From Azolla caroliniana (taxonomy: Eukaryota; Polypodiophyta): DNA of 64,000 nt. Position numbers and translations under genes: made by a program. Shown here one piece after another: positions 30,896 to 40,900 of the stretch (its first letter is position 1; every line of letters begins with the position of its first letter). The notes under the pieces were generated by a model. The model was not told the DNA's origin and did not search any database. It was given only the letters and a program-made list of their open reading frames with translations. The stretch is taken from positions 8,928,001 through 8,992,000 of the forward strand of contig JBHGNT010000015.1 in the NCBI GenBank assembly GCA_043228905.1, in the 5' to 3' direction.

Positions 30896-32658
30896 AGGCT
30901 GTCTACGAGAAGGGTACCCCGGTATACATAACGGTGGATACGAGTCCGACCGGGATCGGATGGGTCGTCAACCAAGAAGACGAGGACGGCGTTCGGTTCC
31001 CGATCCGATTCGGCGCGAAGATCCTCAGTGAGCGACAACGAGGGTACGCCCAGGTTAAACGTGAACTCTGGGGTATCGTTTCGGCAGTAAAGGCCGACAA
31101 AGACTACCTGATCGGGGCAGAAGTGATTATCGAGACGGATTGCCTGCCAATTCTCGGCATGGTTTCCGGATGCGCGACACCGGACCTGGCGATAATCAGG
31201 TGGATAGCCTACGTCAAGTCCCTGAACCCGGAAATACGGCACATTTCCGGAAAGGATAACGCCATGGCCGACATGCTTTCGAGGGCAAGGTTTGATGACG
31301 AGGACGGCATGGTTTCGGAGGATGAAGAAGTCGGCGTGGACTTCTTCGAGTCAACGTACGTGACGACCGATGGGACGAGCACTCCGGCACTTAACGACTT
31401 CGACGAGAGCAAGTACGACGGCGAGTGGCTCCAGATCGGTGGATTCTTGAGGACAATGACGCCGGATGCGTCATGGACGAAGGAAGAGTCCAACCGGATC
31501 CGGAAGAAAGCTTACCGATTCTTTCTCCGGGACGGATACCTATGGAAGCACCCGAAGAAGAGGGACGGCGCTCCGCTCCGGGTGGTGGCGATGAAGGAAG
31601 AACAGGAGGAGCTGCTGACGGCCTACCACGACAGCCCTTGGGCCGGACACCGTGGAACCTGGGCCACGTTCGAGAAGATAAAGGGGAAGTACTGGTGGCC
31701 GGGACTGTACCGGGACGTGCATCGGTTCGTGACAACTTGCGAGAGCTGTCAGATGCACTCCATAGTCCGACACCGGGACGAACTTCACCCTACGTACCCT
31801 CCGACCATCCACTTCAAATGGATGGTAGACCTGGTAACGATGCCGATAGGAGTAGGACAGATGCGGTATTTGGTCCTGGCTCGGGAAGATCTAACGAACC
31901 AGGTGGAAGGCCGGGCCCTTCAGAACAAAACGACTGCGGCCGTATGTCGGTTCCTGCTCGAGGACGTAATATGCCGGTACGGGTGCGTCGGAAAGATCGT
32001 GGCTGATCGTGGGGAGTTGGACGCCGAAGAGGCCGAGGAGCTGTTCGACCGGCTAGGAGTCAAGCTCTCGCTTACCACTGCGTACAACCCAGAGGCAAAT
32101 GGAAAGGTGGAGCGCGGACACGGACCGATCGTCAAGGCGTTAGTTCGAGCATGCGGAGGTCAAGTCGGGAACTGGCTGCGGCTACTGCCTTACGCGTTGT
32201 GGGCTGACCGGACTACGCACAGTTCGGTAACCGGATTCATGCCGGCAGAGCTCATGTTTGGGCAGAAGCCGATCATGCCGATCGAACGTACGGTCTCCTC
32301 ATGGGCAACCGTGGACTGGAGAGACGAGATGAGCCGGGAGGAACTGTTGACGGCGCGCATACGACAGCTCGAGCGGAGACCGGAGGACGTGGAGCAGGCT
32401 GTGGAAAAGCTTCGGGAAGCAAGGATGAGGAACAAAGCCCGGTTCGACCGAACACACCGGCTCCGACCGAAGAAGATCGAGGAAGGCGACTGGGTGCTGG
32501 TCTACGACAGCAGCCTCGACAACCAGCACCGAGCAACGCGGAAGTTCGCAAGGAGGTGGTTCGGGCCTTACGTGGTACAAAGCGCCAACGACAACGGGAC
32601 GTACCATCTGGCGGAACTCGACGGTACGAGAATGATGATACCGGTAGCTGGGAAGTAG
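30890..32658 (+). pseudogene. gypsy E RNase H and integrase
   Basis: RNase H: ITVDTSPTGIGWVVNQEDED, SERQRGYAQVKRELWGIVSA, IETDCLPILGMV, ISGKDNAMADMLSR. Integrase zinc-binding HHCC: AYHDSPWAGHRGTW ... TTCESCQMHS. Core: KWMVDLVTMPIG, KIVADRGELDAEE and NPEANGKVERGHG give D, D, E. The C-terminal module has RRWFGPYVVQS (GPY motif). A TAG at 32656 follows PVAGK; the same phase continues IKTFKKRHDDEPDQVNL to about 32763, so the tail is probably clipped by a nonsense change. The 30733-30889 part of this frame is out of phase with RT and is not coding. Confidence 0.88.
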
Positions 32659-32823
32659 ATCAAGACGTTCAAGAAGCGTCACGACGACGAGCCGGATCAG
32701 GTTAACTTGGACCGCGACGACGAGCGATCCGAAACCGAGGAAGAACCGACGGGCGGGGAATGAAGGTTGGACCGGTTTTCTCCGTCCCAACACAATTTGG
32801 CGCATGCCGGTGGATGCGCGGTT

Positions 32824-32836
32824 AGGTGGGGGCGGA
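32824..32836 (+). other. Polypurine tract of gypsy E
   Basis: AGGTGGGGGCGGA stands directly before the 3' LTR, the expected plus-strand primer. Confidence 0.85.
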
Positions 32837-33415
32837 TGTCGTGAAGAAAACCGTCCACAAGTGGAATCGGTGTACTAGAGCGTAGAAACCGACTCTTCAT
32901 GCACGTGCGCCTTAAGGAAATCCTAGGTAGGTTCGGTAGGTAGGAGAGTGAAGGGATCGCGGAGAGTCGAGGACGAAGTGTTGTCGGATTGGGCGCGAAG
33001 GCTTCTCTCTCTCTCTCTCTCTCTCTCTCTGGTTCACGGACTCCATAGCTTCCTTCTCTGCAGGTTTCGGGAGGCTCGCGCTGCTCCGAGGAATGCCCGA
33101 GTGCTTCCGGCAGCACCTCCAACCTGTTCCTGTCTTTCTGTGCGTTTACGAACAGGTATCGGCATCTGTCCGCCAGCCTGTTCGGTTGTAACCGACTTCG
33201 TGTTTTGTTGTCTTAGTGTTCTTGTTGTTTGTCTTGTCAATACATACATACTTTCGTGTCTTTTGTGTCGCTGTCCCATTCGCGTCCTTGCGTCGAAGGG
33301 CCGTGTCCCTGTGAATCTACGCTCGCACGTAGTGGGTCTCTCTCTCTCTTACTCTTCGGTACAGGACTCCCGAGGTCCCGCCTCACTCCACGCATCCGTG
33401 AGGAATACCTCGACA
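32837..33415 (+). repeat. 3' LTR of gypsy E
   Basis: 579 bp with the same ends as the 5' LTR. It keeps a longer CT run and the segment GGTTCACGGACTCCATAGC that the 5' LTR lacks. Confidence 0.95.
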
Positions 33416-34399
33416 ACGTGTTGCACGTCCCGACAATAACGAAGAACATGGTGTCGGTCGGTCAGATTGTCGACCGGGGAATGTAGGTTTGATTTATACA
33501 TCTCGGCTACTTCATAGAAGAGGAAGGCAAAGTAATCGCGCAAGGGAGCCGTGAAGGGAGGATGTTTATCCTCGAAACCAACAATGTGGGCACCGCTATT
33601 TTTGCGAAAGGGAGAAGGTCGTGTCCAAGATCGACCTGTGGCATAAGCGGTTTGGCCACATAAATTTCCCACGGCTTCGTGAGATGGAGATGAACAACAT
33701 TGTTTTCGGCTTGCCGAAATTCCGGGGCTGTAATGGCCAAGTCGACGAAGCTTGTGAGATGGGAAAACAACACCGACTTCCATTTCCCAATGAGCGTAAT
33801 CGTAGTCGAAGTCCGCTCAATTGGATCCATTCGGATGTGTGGGGACCGCCACAGAACGTGAGGCTCAGTCAAAGCCGTTACTTTGTAATCTTCATCGATG
33901 ACTTCACTTGGCACACGTGGGTATGCACAATCGCGAAGAAGAGCGAAGTCTTCGCATGTTTCCTGAAGGTGAAGAGCCTTGCGAAAAGGGAAACAGGGCA
34001 TAAGATCAAAAGCCTACGGTCCGATAGCAGAAAGGAGTACTTCTCTGACTAGTTCATAAGTTATCTATAGAAGGAGGGAATTCAACGCGAATTTTCGTGT
34101 AGATACACGCCGCAGCAGAATGGTGTGGCAGAGCGGAAGAATCGGACAATCGAAGAAGCGGCTAGAGCAATGCTTGAAGAGAAGCATATGCCGAAATTCT
34201 ATTGGGCTGAAGCCGTGAGGATGGCTATCTACTTGTAGAGTTGGACTTCTGCTAATGGAGGAGTGACGTGACATGAGCTATATTTCGGGAAGAAGCCGAA
34301 CTTGGCACACTTGAAGATTTTCGGTAGCATTGCATATGTGCATGTGCCAAAGGAAAAGAGGAGGAAACTAGATGCCAAAGCCGAAAAGTGCATCTTAAT
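33416..34399 (+). pseudogene. copia N integrase, third piece
   Basis: Starts with VLHVPTITKNMVSVGQIV, in phase with the sequence left of E. 33621-34052 carries GAG-pre-integrase (IDLWHKRFGHINFPRL, CEMGKQHRLPF) and the integrase core (NWIHSDVWGPPQ, FVIFIDDFTWHTW, IKSLRSDSRKEYFSD). After TAG codons at 34051 and near 34073 it continues with YTPQQNGVAERKNRTIEEAA and FGSIAYVHVPKEKRRKLDAK. It ends with KCILI at 34399, where F is inserted, and resumes at 44412 with GYLDE. Both of those stops fall where copia A has glutamine. Confidence 0.88.
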
Positions 34400-34818
34400 T
34401 GTTACCGGCCGGCAAGGAGTCCAAAATACAGAGTGAAGGAATTAATTAAGTATGGTTGTAAATAAGCATAGTGTGGACGGACGGACTGGAAACGGTATGC
34501 CGTTCCAGATCCGGACGGATCCCGAATAGGTGCGATAGGCACCGTTTTGTACTACGGGCCGGAAACCTATTTAAAGGCCTGGACCCCATTGTAATCGCAG
34601 CGGATAATTAATAGAGCATATGGTGTTTATACTTCTGTGTTGATTTCCGTTCTGTAATTACTGTTATATCTTACGCGTGTAATTAACAAAAGCGCTCTAA
34701 TCGTGTAACCTACGTAAGTCGGTGTAATCGTTGAATCTTAATCCTATGCCGTAATCACCCTTTGGTGAAGTGTCTCCGTGACACCTTGTGTTAGGCCTTG
34801 TCCGGTCAGAGAATAACA
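34400..34818 (+). repeat. 5' LTR of gypsy F
   Basis: TGTTACCGGCCGG ... GAATAACA, 419 bp. TATA-like CTATTTAAAGG at about 34567-34577. The LTR end is followed by CAGTT and the primer region. Confidence 0.93.
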
Positions 34819-34824
34819 CAGTTT

Positions 34825-34838
34825 TGGCGACCACGATT
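34825..34838 (+). other. Probable primer-binding site of gypsy F
   Basis: TGGCGACCACGATT begins six bases after the LTR. C keeps the same region with TAG in place of TGG, and the shared J/K LTR has TGGCGACCATGG. I cannot name the matching tRNA. Confidence 0.55.
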
Positions 34839-34871
34839 CCTGCTTTCTCGCAGCGAACGACGGCTTAATGG

Positions 34872-37800
34872 ATGACGAGACCAACGCACGACCTGGTTAC
34901 AGACCGAGCTCGACGCCTCGCCGAACGGCAAAGACGGCGTGAGACTTTCCAGCAAGCAGCGCACGAAATTCGCTCGGATCGTTCGTTCTCCAACGAGATC
35001 CGGAGAGTCGCGGAGGAATCTCTTTGGTTACAGCAAACTCGCGACCAGGACGACGGAAGCAGTCTAAGTAGTCTCCGGGAAACCGAACGCCTCCTCGAGG
35101 CGCTGGCAAACAGAGAAAACGAGGCAGAAGCCTTTTCAGCCTACGAGTCGGATTCCGAAGGGGGATACAGCGTGCACACGAACTACCGGAGCAGCAACGA
35201 TACCCCCGGCGGCCCGGAGGACGACGGGTCGGATACCGTGCCGACTCCAGAACCGGAACCGCTCGACCAGGGCTATCCGGAACCGCAAACGGAAGCCGTC
35301 AACCCACCAACACCGGAAGTGGAAGAAGCAAAGCCACCGACACCAACGAAAGAGCCGGCGATGGTACCGGAAGACGAGCCGGTGAAAGAACCGGAAAAAG
35401 AACCGGAAGAGGAACCGGAAAAAGCACCGGCAAAACAACAGGAAGTGGAACCGGAGAGAAAACCGGAAAGATATCAACAAACGCCACTAAACCGCGGCCT
35501 AATACTGGATGACGACATGCCGTTCCAATACTCAAAGTATTGCGATGATCCGGACGCGGAAGCGCATGTTCATGCCTTCGAGCAGACATGGGAAGCAAAT
35601 CACACGTCCCAGCGAATGACACCGGAGGAAGAAGAACGCTCGAAGATAGCGGAATTCGGGGTCACGTTGGAAGGACCAGCGACACGATGGCGGCGGACGC
35701 AGGACCCGGCGACCATCACAACCTTTGCAGAATTAAAAGCAAAATTCTTGCATTTTTTCCACAAGGAGGTCGACCAGACGACAATGGTGGGCCTGTTTTA
35801 TACGATCCGACAGGAGGCAGGGGAAAGCATTCCCCAATTCGTCATCCGTTTCCAACGAATGCATAGCCAGCTTGCCCGTGCACCCCCGGAGGAGGAATTA
35901 CGGACGATATTTTTAAACGCACTCCGGGAACCGTTACGCACGGTGTGTACGGTAATCGACTTTCGAGGAAGCACCATTGACCAGGTCATTGACCGGGTCA
36001 GAGAAATGGAAAAGTCAAGCTCATGGCTTACACTGGGAGCACTACAACGGGTGTTACCCACAGAAGTAGATCTCTGGTTCCGGCAGGCAATTCAATGCAC
36101 AATCTGCTTGAATGCCGGACACTCGGCAGTGGAGTGCACCATGCGAACTCAGTGTGTGATTTGTCAATCCAAGAGTCATACAACGGACCGGTGCGAGTAT
36201 AACCTGTTAAACCGACAAGCACCACCCGTCCGACGGATCGAGCCAAGAAGCAGTCGAGACGAAGATGAAGATCGTTGGCAAAGAATGAACCGGTACCGAC
36301 CGGCACAGGATGTCCGGTACGGAGACAGACAAGAGAATGATGGCCGGTACAGGGATCGGCATGATAACTACGACCAGTATGAGCGATCGGACCGTTATCG
36401 GGAGTCCAACAGACGACACGAGCAATACGACAGAGACCATTCCCCTGGTTACCGAAGGCACCAGGAGGACTACGGCCGATTTTACGATCCACCACGACAG
36501 GACTACCGAAATAAAAATAAGAATAATAAGAAACGTAATTTCAAGAAAGGTGGTCACACTAGGGACCCGGAACAGGGAACCCCAAGGAGCCAACCGGCAC
36601 AGAACGCACCACTCACTACGGGACCGACTCCGGCTACCAGCAATGCTAAATCCAGCAATACCCGTAAAGAGTACTGCTACTACTGCAAGCAGGAAGGCCA
36701 CTACAGTAACCAGTGCCCGGCAAAGAGCTACGATAAACGACCAGCAGTTAATATGGTGGTTCCGGAAGTGGCGGATTTACAGCAAGTAACCACACGGTCG
36801 AAAGGCATGGCCAAAGAATGGGAAACACCAGAGGCCATACGAAAACAGGCGACGGAATGGGTGAAGGAAGCCAATGAAAGGAACGTCGCGGACGCGGAAC
36901 GGCAAAAGGCGAATACCATAGGGAGTGCCGGCGGTAGCCACGCAGAAAACGAGACATGGCAAGCACTGCAAGAATGTCAGATCACGTTGCCATTAGGAAG
37001 ACTCTTGCAGCTCGTGCCGCGATTTACGGAAGGACTAAAAACGGTCATGACAGACGGTATAGCCCCACCGGCACCAGTCCTCTTCTCGAATCCGGAGGAG
37101 GGACCGACGGTGGTGGACACTAGTAGTCCGGTGATTACAGCTATTGTCAAAGGGCACGAACTTCCCGGCACAGTAATCGATGGAGGTTCTGGGGTGAACG
37201 TAATAAGCCTCCGCACGTGTGATGCCTTGGGTATACATGAATGGGAGCCATGTCCGTTCTGGCTACGGATGGCGGATACGAGCTCTGTACGGCCGACGGG
37301 CTTAATACGGAAATTGGAGGTCACCATAGGAGGTCACACATTTCACATCTCGGCTGTAGTGCTGCAGCTACAGGCGCAAGGCGCGTACCCACTGTTGCTG
37401 GGCAGACCATGGTTGAAAACAGCACACATCAAGCAAAATTGGCGGAAAAATATGATTACCTTCCGGCGCGGAAAAGCCAAGGTCCAGGTACCGACACAAC
37501 CACGGACGAGCAACGGTAAGGAATGCACACCGCTGTATGCGGAATGCGTGAACATGCTTGAAGGGTTGGCAGACGACGAAGAAGCCCAGTACTTGGAGGA
37601 ACACCCGAAGATCGTACCACTCTTCGAGATTGACGTAGCTGAAGCCGTAGCGCCATACTTGCCGCAGCGGGACGAAACCGAAGCCGAACCAGACAAAGAT
37701 TCGATTCGGGAATTACGGCAAGCACAGGAAGCGTTGGAACGGGAAATGGCCGTTTCCCAATGGGTAAAAACATCCCAGCTCGACGAAGTGAACCTAGGAA

Positions 37801-38144
37801 GCAAGGACGAATCAAAGCCGGTACACATCGCCAAAGAAATGAAGCCGGAAGATAAAGCGGCGATGATCAAACTTCTCACGGAGTTTCGCGACGTATTCGC
37901 CTGGTCATACAAAGACATGCGAGGGCTGGACCCTCAATTATATCAGCATCAGATCCACTTAGGCAAGGATGCGAAACCAGTGGCGCAAAGACGTTACGGA
38001 ATGAACCCCAACTACGCCGCCAAAGTGAAGGAGGAAATCGACAAACTCCTAAGAGTGGGCTTCATCCGGCCGGTAAAGAAAGCGACGTGGCTGACCCCAT
38101 CGTTGTCGTCCCAAAGAAGAACGGTAAAATCCGCGTGTGTGTAG
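34872..38144 (+). CDS. gypsy F gag-protease and start of RT
   Basis: ATG at 34872 (MTRPTHDLVTDRARRLAERQ), 1,090 residues. Residues 1-60 are a basic helix. Residues 60-210 are an acidic P/E-rich linker with repeated PEPEKEPE-like units. The gag domain is at about 220-350 (DAEAHVHAFEQTWEANHTSQ ... FLHFFHKEVDQ). Three CX2CX4HX4C knuckles follow: CTICLNAGHSAVEC, CVICQSKSHTTDRC, and, after an R/Y/D-rich stretch, CYYCKQEGHYSNQC. Protease VIDGGSGVNVIS is at about 770. The RT entry (MNPNYAAKVKEEIDKLLRVG) is last. The frame then fails at a one-base deletion in a C run near 38094-38098 and ends SACV. Without the deletion it would continue into the next frame as one Gag-Pol. Confidence 0.93.
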   Translation: MTRPTHDLVTDRARRLAERQRRRETFQQAAHEIRSDRSFSNEIRRVAEESLWLQQTRDQDDGSSLSSLRETERLLEALANRENEAEAFSAYESDSEGGYSVHTNYRSSNDTPGGPEDDGSDTVPTPEPEPLDQGYPEPQTEAVNPPTPEVEEAKPPTPTKEPAMVPEDEPVKEPEKEPEEEPEKAPAKQQEVEPERKPERYQQTPLNRGLILDDDMPFQYSKYCDDPDAEAHVHAFEQTWEANHTSQRMTPEEEERSKIAEFGVTLEGPATRWRRTQDPATITTFAELKAKFLHFFHKEVDQTTMVGLFYTIRQEAGESIPQFVIRFQRMHSQLARAPPEEELRTIFLNALREPLRTVCTVIDFRGSTIDQVIDRVREMEKSSSWLTLGALQRVLPTEVDLWFRQAIQCTICLNAGHSAVECTMRTQCVICQSKSHTTDRCEYNLLNRQAPPVRRIEPRSSRDEDEDRWQRMNRYRPAQDVRYGDRQENDGRYRDRHDNYDQYERSDRYRESNRRHEQYDRDHSPGYRRHQEDYGRFYDPPRQDYRNKNKNNKKRNFKKGGHTRDPEQGTPRSQPAQNAPLTTGPTPATSNAKSSNTRKEYCYYCKQEGHYSNQCPAKSYDKRPAVNMVVPEVADLQQVTTRSKGMAKEWETPEAIRKQATEWVKEANERNVADAERQKANTIGSAGGSHAENETWQALQECQITLPLGRLLQLVPRFTEGLKTVMTDGIAPPAPVLFSNPEEGPTVVDTSSPVITAIVKGHELPGTVIDGGSGVNVISLRTCDALGIHEWEPCPFWLRMADTSSVRPTGLIRKLEVTIGGHTFHISAVVLQLQAQGAYPLLLGRPWLKTAHIKQNWRKNMITFRRGKAKVQVPTQPRTSNGKECTPLYAECVNMLEGLADDEEAQYLEEHPKIVPLFEIDVAEAVAPYLPQRDETEAEPDKDSIRELRQAQEALEREMAVSQWVKTSQLDEVNLGSKDESKPVHIAKEMKPEDKAAMIKLLTEFRDVFAWSYKDMRGLDPQLYQHQIHLGKDAKPVAQRRYGMNPNYAAKVKEEIDKLLRVGFIRPVKKATWLTPSLSSQRRTVKSACV

Positions 38145-40741
38145 ATTACAGGAAACTAAATGCAGCCACAATTACGGATGCATTCCCTCTTCCGTTCACG
38201 GATGGAGTACTGGATGCCGTCGCCGGCCATGAAGTTTATAGTTTTTTAGACGGGTTCAGCGGATACAATCAAATCCGGATGCACCCTGACGACCAGGAGA
38301 AGACAGCGTTCGTCACCGAATGGGGGGTGTTTGTGGCCGAAGTAATGATGTTCGGCCTAAAAACGGCACCAACAACTTTCCAGCGAATCATCATGGAGAT
38401 CTTCGGCGAATACATTCCTGCCTTCATGCAGGTTTTCCTGGATGATTTTGCAGTCTATAGCCGGGGAAAAGACCATTTGCGGCACCTACGGTTATGCCTT
38501 GAAAAGTGTAGGTTATACCGGCTAAGCTTAAACCCAGCAAAATGCATCTTTGGGGTTTCAAGTGGAATCTTACTGGGACACATTGTAAGTAAGGAGGGCA
38601 TTGCGGTCGACCCGGACAAAGTAAACGCGATACTAGGGGCACCGGCGCCGAAAACGGCCAAAGCACTAAGCCGATTCTTAGGACAGATCCGGTGGCACAG
38701 CCGGATGCTCCGTCACTTGGCTGACTTGGCTACACCATTACACACCGCGGTACATCGGACACCGTTCCAATGGACGGATACGGAGGATAAGGCATACAAT
38801 GCCCTGAAGGTACTTTTGTCGCAAGCACCCGTCGTGCAGCCTCCGGATTGGAGCAAGGAATTTCATGTGTTCGTTGACGCTTCCGACATCGCTATCGGCA
38901 GCGCCTTAATGCAACTTACGGAGCCTAAATGGTACCGGCCGGTATATTACGCCAGCCGGAACCTATCCCAAGCGGAGAAGAACTATTCAACGACGGAACG
39001 GGAGGCCCTGGGCATGATCTACAGTGTAACAAAGTTTCGTCATTACCTATTGGGAAGGAAGTTCTCCTTTCATGTGGATCACTCGGCGCTCCTGTACTTA
39101 GTGTCCAAGGCGTCCTTGACCGGTAAGTTGGCCCGATGGACCTTGCTGTTGCAGGAGTTCGAATTCGAGATCTTTCACCGGCCCGGTATCCAGCATGCCG
39201 TAGCAGACTACCTGAGCCAGTTAGAGTCCGGAGAATCAGGCGACGGAGTATCGGATGAATTCCTGGACGCAGAGTTATTCCGTATCACCCCGGAAACGGC
39301 AGCGGACGACACGGTGGCATCAGAAGATAGGTGGCTGACAAACATGCACCAGTTCCTAAGCACGGGCCTGCCACCGGAGGAAATGAACCGGGACGAGAGG
39401 AAACGACTGGCGGTGCAGAGCCGCAATTTCTGTCTGTTACGGGACACTCTCTACCACAAAGGAGCAGATGGAATATGGAGACGGGCAGTCCGTAGTGACG
39501 AGAAACAAGTAATCTTACGGGAAGCACACTGTGGGGTTGCCGGAGGACACTATGCCGGGGAAGCGACGGCAAGGAAAGTATGGCAGAGCGGCTTATGGTG
39601 GCCCACGACGTTAAAAGACGCCGTCAAGTATGCTAAGGAATGTGACCTATGCCAACGAATGGGCCAGCCTACGGAGCAAGCACGGATGACACACCAACCG
39701 GTACTTCCACTAGAGCCATTCCAGAAGTGGGGGTTGGATTTTGTCGGACCGTTCAAGCCACCGGCAATGAGAACGGGTAATCGTTATGTCATCGTGGCAA
39801 CAGATTATTGCACTAAATGGGTGGAGGCTAAGCCCTTGAAAGACAACACCGCGTCATCCACAGCAAAATTCCTATACGAGAACATTTGGTGCCGATATGG
39901 ATGTCCGATTGAATTAATCAGCGACCAAGGAGGGCACTTCCTTGGCCAGGTAGTTGAAAGCTTAACAACGTTCTATGCCGTGGTCCATAAACGGAGCACA
40001 CCGTACTACCCACAAGCGAACGGGTTAGCAGAGTCAACCAACAAAACGCTCCAGAACATTCTCCGCAAAATCGTCAATGAAAACCGGACGGACTGGGATA
40101 CAAAGCTCCATAGCGCGCTATGGGCGTACCGAACGGCATACAAAACAAGTATCCGGACAACGCCGTTCCGGTTAGCGTTCGGCTTAGAGGCGGTCATGCC
40201 GGTGGAGTTTCAGGTACCAAGCTTACGGATCCAACTACGGGAACGGCTCAATGAAAAGGAGTCGGAGGAAATGCGGCTAACAGCACTATGCGAACTGGAG
40301 GAGCAACGGCTGGCCAGCATCCTACACATGGAACTGGAGCAACGACGACGGAAAGCGTTCGTTGACCGTCACCGGAAAGGTAATGAAAAGATGTTCGAAA
40401 TCGGAAAGCCGGTGCTAGTATTCCAAACAAGGATGGGCAAGATGCCGGGTAAACTCCGGTTCAGATGGACAGGCCCGTATTGGCTGACACGGGAATACAA
40501 CGGGTCCTATCAGTTAGGGACACTTGCCGGTGAAGTGCTAGGCAAGTGGGTCAACGGATTTAGACTAAAGCCCTATAAAGGACCGATGCCAAGTAACCCG
40601 TTTATGCAGCCCACCGGCACTATACCGGGAACGGTACGGATGGAAGAAAAAGACGACGGGGAACCCATAGCAGAGGCGAAGGAAGACACGGCAACCCGTA
40701 AGGAAAACGGTAAGGGTCCGAAGGGACCTACGGATGTGTAA
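38087..40741 (+). CDS. gypsy F RT, RNase H and integrase
   Basis: 884 residues open; coding phase from about 38098 (IVVVPKKNGKIRVCVDYRKL). RT: DGFSGYNQIRMHPDDQEKTA, FLDDFAVYSRGK. RNase H: FHVFVDASDIAIGSALMQ, STTEREALGMIYSVTKFRHY, FHVDHSALLYLV. Integrase: EAHCGVAGGHYAGEA ... CDLCQRMGQ (HHCC), [37 protein letters not shown] (D, D, E), and the FRWTGPYWLTREYN module, ending with a short acidic tail and TAA at 40739-40741. No internal stop. It is joined to the upstream frame by a -1 phase change that C does not have, so this is a mutation and not programmed frameshifting. Confidence 0.94.
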   Translation: MADPIVVVPKKNGKIRVCVDYRKLNAATITDAFPLPFTDGVLDAVAGHEVYSFLDGFSGYNQIRMHPDDQEKTAFVTEWGVFVAEVMMFGLKTAPTTFQRIIMEIFGEYIPAFMQVFLDDFAVYSRGKDHLRHLRLCLEKCRLYRLSLNPAKCIFGVSSGILLGHIVSKEGIAVDPDKVNAILGAPAPKTAKALSRFLGQIRWHSRMLRHLADLATPLHTAVHRTPFQWTDTEDKAYNALKVLLSQAPVVQPPDWSKEFHVFVDASDIAIGSALMQLTEPKWYRPVYYASRNLSQAEKNYSTTEREALGMIYSVTKFRHYLLGRKFSFHVDHSALLYLVSKASLTGKLARWTLLLQEFEFEIFHRPGIQHAVADYLSQLESGESGDGVSDEFLDAELFRITPETAADDTVASEDRWLTNMHQFLSTGLPPEEMNRDERKRLAVQSRNFCLLRDTLYHKGADGIWRRAVRSDEKQVILREAHCGVAGGHYAGEATARKVWQSGLWWPTTLKDAVKYAKECDLCQRMGQPTEQARMTHQPVLPLEPFQKWGLDFVGPFKPPAMRTGNRYVIVATDYCTKWVEAKPLKDNTASSTAKFLYENIWCRYGCPIELISDQGGHFLGQVVESLTTFYAVVHKRSTPYYPQANGLAESTNKTLQNILRKIVNENRTDWDTKLHSALWAYRTAYKTSIRTTPFRLAFGLEAVMPVEFQVPSLRIQLRERLNEKESEEMRLTALCELEEQRLASILHMELEQRRRKAFVDRHRKGNEKMFEIGKPVLVFQTRMGKMPGKLRFRWTGPYWLTREYNGSYQLGTLAGEVLGKWVNGFRLKPYKGPMPSNPFMQPTGTIPGTVRMEEKDDGEPIAEAKEDTATRKENGKGPKGPTDV

Positions 40742-40900
40742 GATCACATACCGTCATTAAAAAAAAAAAGAAAAAAAAAAAAGAAGAAATCATTAAAAAT
40801 TGAGGTATGAACGGACGTGAAAGCAAGGAGCGAAAAGGTACGTAGTGGGCATTTAAGAGCCGCCACATTACTTAATACTAAATTGGTACACGACGTGCGC
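40742..40900 (+). promoter_or_regulatory. Spacer between pol and extra ORF in gypsy F
   Basis: An all-purine, mostly A tract lies at about 40760-40790. Then come AAAAGGTACGTAGTGG (40833-40848, with a good splice-donor match AAG/GTACGT at 40838) and a core GTACACGACGTGCGCATGC (40886-40904). The last two occur in C in the same order, and partly in J and K. Possible roles are an internal promoter, a splice donor or a second plus-strand primer. Only the conservation is observed. Confidence 0.5.

Larger units (their letters stand above)
26580..33415 (+). mobile_element. Ty3/gypsy retrotransposon E, complete
   Basis: 5' LTR 26580-27123, gag, protease, RT, RNase H, integrase, polypurine tract and 3' LTR 32837-33415, all on the plus strand. 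It splits the copia N frame between KLMN and VLHVPTITKN. ACGT occurs on both sides (26576-26579 and 33416-33419); the adjoining A is shared, so the duplication is 4 or 5 bp. The LTRs differ at roughly ten bases plus two length changes, so the insertion is fairly recent. Confidence 0.96.

Noticed and set aside
31425-32006. 193-residue plus-strand frame inside E integrase
   Set aside because: Out of phase with the integrase frame and without recognisable motif.
38087-38144. Programmed -1 frameshift between F gag-protease and pol
   Set aside because: The phase change falls inside RT, not at the gag/protease or protease/RT border, and the C copy reads through in one frame.
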